DNA from: SVKR01 sp963649145
GTDB lineage: Bacteria; Bacillota; Clostridia; Oscillospirales; Oscillospiraceae
Length of the DNA stretch: 8,498 nt
Assembly: GCA_963649145.1 (NCBI GenBank)
Contig: CAVJGI010000087.1
Span: 1-8,498, forward strand
Direction of reading: 5' to 3'
This document shows, piece by piece, positions 5,186-8,498 of this stretch; the first letter of the stretch is position 1, and each line of letters begins with the position of its first letter. The position numbers and the translations under genes are program-made. The notes beneath the pieces were generated by a model. The model was not told where the DNA came from. It ran no database searches and worked only from the letters and a program-made list of their open reading frames with translations.

Positions 5186-7429
5186 TTATTCCACGCTTGC
5201 CGTCAGATATCGCATCAAAACCTCCGCGACGGCGGCGCGGGTCATGCTCTCCTTCGGGAGGAGCGCGCCGGTCTCGTCCGGGTCGGTGAGGCGCATTTTT
5301 TCGCTGACCGCCCAGCGGAGCGCGGGCTCTGCCCAGCTTCCGGCGTCGGCGGCGTCCGGGAAGACGGCGAGCGAGGCGTCCGCGCCCGGCTCCGGGGAGC
5401 CCGCCCAGCGCCAGAGAATGGTCAGGATCTGCTCGCGCGTGAGCGGGTCCGCCGGGGCGAAGCGCTCCGCGGAATAGCCCTGCACGAGTCCCGCCTCGCC
5501 CGCCCAAGCTACGGCGGCGGCGTACCACGCATCCTCCGCAACGTCGGCGAACGCGGCGGGGGACGCCGCCTCCGGCTCGCCGCTCAGCCGCCAGAGCACG
5601 GTCACGAGCATCGCGCGGTCCATGACGACCTCCGGCGAAAAGGTCGTGTCCGAGGTGCCGAGGAAGATATTGTTTTCGTAGACGTATTTCACCGCCGCAT
5701 AGTGCCGGTCGGCTTTCTTCACGTCGTAAAACGGCAGCTCCGCGCGGATGCGGATCGGGATGGAGAGGCTCTGCGCCCCGACGGAAACGGTGAGGAAGCC
5801 CTCGCCGCTATTTTCCGCCGGGATGAGATGACCGGTCTCGTCGACCGTGCCCGCGGCTTCGTCGAGCGTCCAAGTGAACGCCGTGTCCGCCGTTTCGAGC
5901 CGCAGATGGTTTTTCCACGCGCGGACGGTCAGATCGACCTCCTGCCCCGGCTCCAGCGTCAGCGACTCGGTTTTTTTGCCGTATTTCTCGCCGTAAAGCG
6001 CCCACTCGTCCGGCTCCGCGGCGACGGAGACCGGGATGCTGACGCTCCGGAGCCCCGGCGCGGAGACCGTGATCGTCCCCTCGCCGCTGCCCGCGGCGTA
6101 ATAAACGCCGTCCCGCACCTCGCCGAGACCGGGCGTGACCGAGAATGTCACGTTCTCCGGCGCTGCGGCGGCGAAGCCGTTTTCGTCCACGGCTTTCACC
6201 GTGAGCGCGGTCTCCGCGCCCGCGAGCGCGTCGATGTCCAGCGGATAGAGCGCAAGGCGCGCTGCGCTGCCCGTCGGCTCCGCGTCCGTCGCGAGCAGCA
6301 GGTGGTTCACGACGGCGCGCTCGCTGCCGCCGGAGGGACTGCTCTGGTGCGTGAGCGCCGTGTCGCCGGGCAGCACGGCGGAGAACACGGTGCTGCCGCC
6401 GCCGTCGAGCGCGCCGGCTTCCACGCAGCCGAGCGCGATGAGCCGCGCCGCGACGCGGTCGAGTCCGCTGCCGACGCTGTAGCCGCTCTGCCTGCCGTCC
6501 ACGGTGTAGACGATGAGCGTGCCGTCCGCACGCAGACCGACGGCGGTGCGCGGCGCGGCGGAGCGTTCGAGCCCGGACTCGGCTTTGCCGTCCGTCACGA
6601 GCTTATAGAGCAGGCAGACCGCGCTCTCGACCTCCTCCCAGCCCTCGGCGCATTCCGCCGTGAGCGTCAGCTCCAGCCCCGGCTCCAGTGTGGAGAAGGG
6701 CGCGGGCGCGTCGGAGTCCGTCTCGCCCGGCAGCGTCAGCACGATGCCGGTCTCCGGCAGCGCGAGGCGGTCCTCGTAGGTCCCCGTCTCCGTGACGGTC
6801 AGCGTCCGCTCGCCGGAGAGCGGGATCTCGCCGTCGATCGTGCAGACGGCGTACCAGCCCGTGCCGGAAAGACGCACGGCGCTGCCGTAGTCCGCGGTGA
6901 AGAGCGAGACGCCGGCGCGCCCCGTGTGGTTGAGCGCGGCGAGGCGGAAGAGTGCGTCGCCGTCCTGCGCCACGGAGAGCTTCACCTGCGGTTTGCCGAT
7001 CACGGCGCTGCCATCGGCGCGGAAGCCGACGGCATAGAGCCCGTCGTCGTCGCTGCGCAGCGCGCCGCCGGAGACCACCACGCCGACGGGGGAGAGGTCG
7101 GCGGTGTTGTAAAACCCGCCGTTCACGCCCGCGAGCGTGCGCAGCCCCGTCTGTGCCTCCAACCGCGCCGCGGCTGCGGCGAGCGAGCCGGCGGAGCAGA
7201 GCGTCTCTCCGCTTACGACCACGGGGCGCAGCGCGCCGGGGGCGACGGCGGCGTAAGTCTCCGTGCGGTAGTCGCCGCCAGTCCAGTATGTATTCTGCGT
7301 CAGCTCCGCGCCGTCGGTGAGCAGGGCGGAGGCGGTGTCGATGCGCGCATCCTCCGCGGCTGCGGCGGGCGCGCTCAGCGCGAGCGCCAGCGCAGCGGCG
7401 AGCAGCAGCGCGGTCAGCTTTCGTTTCAT
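5186..7429 (-). CDS. Secreted phosphodiester glycosidase (NAGPA-like) with three C-terminal SLH repeats
   Basis: The product has 747 residues. Residues 1-25 are a signal peptide (KRK, a long A/L stretch, then AAAA before EDA). Residues about 60-382 match the phosphodiester glycosidase/NAGPA family: VNGGFYN at 102-108, the block PRTAVGLRADGTLIVYTVDG (293-312) and LDGGGSTVF (341-349), which carry the expected acidic and glycine-rich motifs. Such enzymes remove sugar-1-phosphate groups from phosphodiesters; the bacterial substrate, possibly cell-surface glycan, is inferred. Residues about 395-562 look like two beta-rich Ig-like (BIG-type) segments. Three SLH repeats follow (about 567-617, 627-677, 690-742), with TR(E/A) motifs in the last two, expected to bind secondary cell-wall polymer. 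The ATG at 7427-7429 has AAGGAG 9 bases upstream. The gene is monocistronic, convergent with MATE and divergent from the CarD-like gene. Confidence 0.9.
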   Translation of the reverse strand: MKRKLTALLLAAALALALSAPAAAAEDARIDTASALLTDGAELTQNTYWTGGDYRTETYAAVAPGALRPVVVSGETLCSAGSLAAAAARLEAQTGLRTLAGVNGGFYNTADLSPVGVVVSGGALRSDDDGLYAVGFRADGSAVIGKPQVKLSVAQDGDALFRLAALNHTGRAGVSLFTADYGSAVRLSGTGWYAVCTIDGEIPLSGERTLTVTETGTYEDRLALPETGIVLTLPGETDSDAPAPFSTLEPGLELTLTAECAEGWEEVESAVCLLYKLVTDGKAESGLERSAAPRTAVGLRADGTLIVYTVDGRQSGYSVGSGLDRVAARLIALGCVEAGALDGGGSTVFSAVLPGDTALTHQSSPSGGSERAVVNHLLLATDAEPTGSAARLALYPLDIDALAGAETALTVKAVDENGFAAAAPENVTFSVTPGLGEVRDGVYYAAGSGEGTITVSAPGLRSVSIPVSVAAEPDEWALYGEKYGKKTESLTLEPGQEVDLTVRAWKNHLRLETADTAFTWTLDEAAGTVDETGHLIPAENSGEGFLTVSVGAQSLSIPIRIRAELPFYDVKKADRHYAAVKYVYENNIFLGTSDTTFSPEVVMDRAMLVTVLWRLSGEPEAASPAAFADVAEDAWYAAAVAWAGEAGLVQGYSAERFAPADPLTREQILTILWRWAGSPEPGADASLAVFPDAADAGSWAEPALRWAVSEKMRLTDPDETGALLPKESMTRAAVAEVLMRYLTASVE

Positions 7430-7461
7430 TCGCGGTCGCTCCTTTTCAGGTCTTTTCCACC

Positions 7462-7470
7462 ATTATAGCA
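7462..7470 (-). promoter_or_regulatory. Extended -10 promoter of the SLH gene
   Basis: The minus strand reads TGCTATAAT (7470-7462), a perfect extended -10 box. No good -35 is present at 16-18 bases, as is often true for extended -10 promoters. The start near 7455 lies just before the AAGGAG site of the SLH gene. Confidence 0.65.
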
Positions 7471-7534
7471 TAAACTGCATCATTTTTGCCGCCTGAAAAC
7501 GCTGGAAACAGCGGGATTTTTTGAAAAATGGGGC

Positions 7535-7563
7535 TTACATTTTGCGCAAATTTATGGTATATT
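7535..7563 (+). promoter_or_regulatory. Promoter of the CarD-like/DUF1653 operon
   Basis: TTACAT (7535-7540), a 17-base spacer and TATATT (7558-7563), with TG one base upstream (7555-7556) making an extended -10. It diverges from the SLH promoter about 65 bases away. The start near 7570 gives a leader of about 43 bases. Confidence 0.65.
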
Positions 7564-7612
7564 TATACAAAAGAGTGTGTGAATATGGAAAAGGAGCTTG
7601 AAGAGAAGGAAA

Positions 7613-8101
7613 ATGTACAAGATCGGAGAACTGATTTTATACGGACGAACGGGCGTCTGCCGCGTGGAGAGCATCCAGCCGGGTGCGGAGGATCAGGAGT
7701 ATTATACGCTCCAGCCGCTCTATCAGAGCTGCAGCATCACCATCCCGGTGAACAGCAAGGTCTTCTCCCGCCCGATCATCTCGCGCGCGGAGGCGGAGGA
7801 GCTCATCCGCGGCATGCCGGAGGTGGAGGCGGAGCCGTATCATAACCGCAATCTGAACCAGCTCCGCGAGCATTACCGCAGCTGCATGGAAAGCCACTGC
7901 TGCCGCGACCTCATCCGGATGACGAAATCTATTTACTTGAAGCGCAAGGAGGCGCTGGCGCAGAAGAAAAAGTTCGGCGCCGTGGACGAGCGCTTTATGA
8001 AGGAGGCGGAGGACCTGCTCTTCGGCGAGTTCGCCGCCGCGCTGAACATCACGCGCGACGAGGTGGGACCCTATATCCACCGCGCGCTCCACGCGGAGTG
8101 A
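7613..8101 (+). CDS. CarD-like transcriptional regulator
   Basis: The product has 162 residues. Residues 1-55 (MYKIGELILYGRTGVCRVESI, then YYTLQPLYQSCSITIPVNS) match the CarD/TRCF RNA-polymerase-interacting domain, a Tudor-like beta barrel that binds the beta subunit. The rest is helical, with DERFMKEAEDLLFGEFAAALNI (125-146) typical of the C-terminal domain in clostridial homologues. CarD proteins bind RNA polymerase at promoters and stabilise open complexes; whether this paralogue acts globally is unknown. The ATG at 7613 is preferred because it gives the family N-terminus; AAGGA lies close upstream (7606-7610), short spacing. An in-frame TTG at 7598 would add five residues. A C91/H95/C96/C97 cluster is present but may be common in these homologues. 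The stop codon is 5 bases before the next gene. Confidence 0.88.
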   Translation: MYKIGELILYGRTGVCRVESIQPGAEDQEYYTLQPLYQSCSITIPVNSKVFSRPIISRAEAEELIRGMPEVEAEPYHNRNLNQLREHYRSCMESHCCRDLIRMTKSIYLKRKEALAQKKKFGAVDERFMKEAEDLLFGEFAAALNITRDEVGPYIHRALHAE

Positions 8102-8106
8102 GCGCG

Positions 8107-8385
8107 ATGGAGCGGGATGATCCCTTCCGCCCCGGCGACATAGCGCGCCACTTCAAGCGCGGGCTGCTGAGCCCCGAAGAGCTCGCCGCCGAGCCGGAGC
8201 GCTATCTTTACGACATCATCGGCGTCGCCGAGCACACCGAGACCGGCGAGCGTCTCATGATCTACCGCCCGCGCTACGGCGACAAGCGCCTCTTTGCCCG
8301 CCCGCTCGCGATGTTTCTCTCTGAGGTGGATCGGGAGAAGTATCCGGATGCGAACCAGCGGTATCGTTTTGAAAAAGAGGAATGA
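8107..8385 (+). CDS. DUF1653 domain protein
   Basis: This small soluble protein of 92 residues is recognised as DUF1653 by the order HFK (15-17), YLYDIIGVAEHTETGERLMI (33-52), YRPRYGDKRLFARPLAMF (53-70) and 'YRFEK' near the end. Its biochemical function is not known. It is slightly longer than the minimal domain because of an insert (about 20-32) after HFKRG. The ATG at 8107 has GGAG 8 bases upstream and is preferred. A GTG at 8098 overlaps the CarD-like stop codon (GTGA) and would add three residues. The close spacing implies translation coupled to the CarD-like gene, so the two are one operon. Confidence 0.88.
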   Translation: MERDDPFRPGDIARHFKRGLLSPEELAAEPERYLYDIIGVAEHTETGERLMIYRPRYGDKRLFARPLAMFLSEVDREKYPDANQRYRFEKEE

Positions 8386-8423
8386 AAAGCGCCCTGATGG
8401 TGCGGGGGGAGTTCGATTTGAAC

Positions 8424-8498
8424 GCGCCGTGCGCGGCGCTAAAATTTGATTTGTTTCGCGTCCGCGGGACGCGACCTTCTTTCCCCCTGTGGGGAAAG
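8424..8498. repeat. Three consecutive short hairpins at the right edge
   Basis: After the DUF1653 stop no coding sequence is visible. Three perfect stems follow: GCGCCG/CGGCGC (8424-8429 with 8434-8439), TCGCGTCC/GGACGCGA (8456-8463 with 8467-8474) and CTTTCCCC/GGGGAAAG (8479-8486 with 8491-8498). The first is followed by TAAAATTTGATTTGTTT and could be a poor terminator. The last two, a hairpin then a pyrimidine/purine-stemmed hairpin, resemble the layout of one end of the element at 4945-5104, but the sequence differs and the window ends here. Confidence 0.45.

Noticed and set aside
5084..7468. 794-codon plus-strand open frame across the SLH gene
   Set aside because: It is R/G/A-rich low-complexity translation antisense to a protein with signal peptide, glycosidase and SLH domains. 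It also spans the MITE-like element and the SLH promoter.
7500..7522. CGCTG-GAAA-CAGCG hairpin with nearby T-run between the divergent promoters
   Set aside because: A 5-bp stem is too weak to call a terminator or operator; it could be a regulatory site but nothing supports it.

Overview
The window looks like chromosomal DNA of a moderately GC-rich anaerobic Firmicute, most likely an Oscillospiraceae-type gut clostridium. This is inferred from AGGAGG-type ribosome binding sites, sigma-A-like promoters, an S-layer-homology (SLH) protein, and a stand-alone CarD-like regulator next to a DUF1653 protein. No marker gene is present, so the lineage is not proven.

Region 1 (about 1-3232, minus strand) is an apparently complete two-gene transcription unit. 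It has a near-consensus promoter (3204-3232), an Mrr-type nuclease fused to a long coiled coil (1559-3124), a cytoplasmic BspA-like leucine-rich-repeat protein (156-1493, TTG start) and a strong intrinsic terminator (101-131). Its base composition is clearly lower in GC than the rest: three hand-counted 60-base lines gave 31-33 G+C, against 46-47 in lines from the middle of the window. It reads as an accessory, possibly defence-related, cassette. A third minus-strand gene may start at the left edge (47 to 1).

Region 2 (3233-4873, plus strand) is a MATE-family efflux pump. Its leader carries three consecutive hairpins. Two of them are followed by T-runs just upstream of the ribosome binding site, which suggests control by transcription attenuation or a riboswitch.

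Region 3 (4874-5185) is the gap between two convergent genes. It holds a 160-bp MITE-like palindromic element, flanked by two near-identical 37-bp hairpins that sit beside the two stop codons.

Region 4 (5186-7429, minus strand) is a secreted protein with a phosphodiester glycosidase (NAGPA-like) domain, Ig-like linker sequence and three SLH repeats that should anchor it to the cell surface.

Region 5 (7430-8498, plus strand) begins with a divergent promoter pair. A CarD-like RNA-polymerase-binding protein and a small DUF1653 protein follow, closely coupled. The last 110 bases contain no gene but three short hairpins.

The main candidate for an undescribed system is the Mrr/coiled-coil plus LRR operon. 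The MATE leader and the duplicated-hairpin/MITE structure come next.
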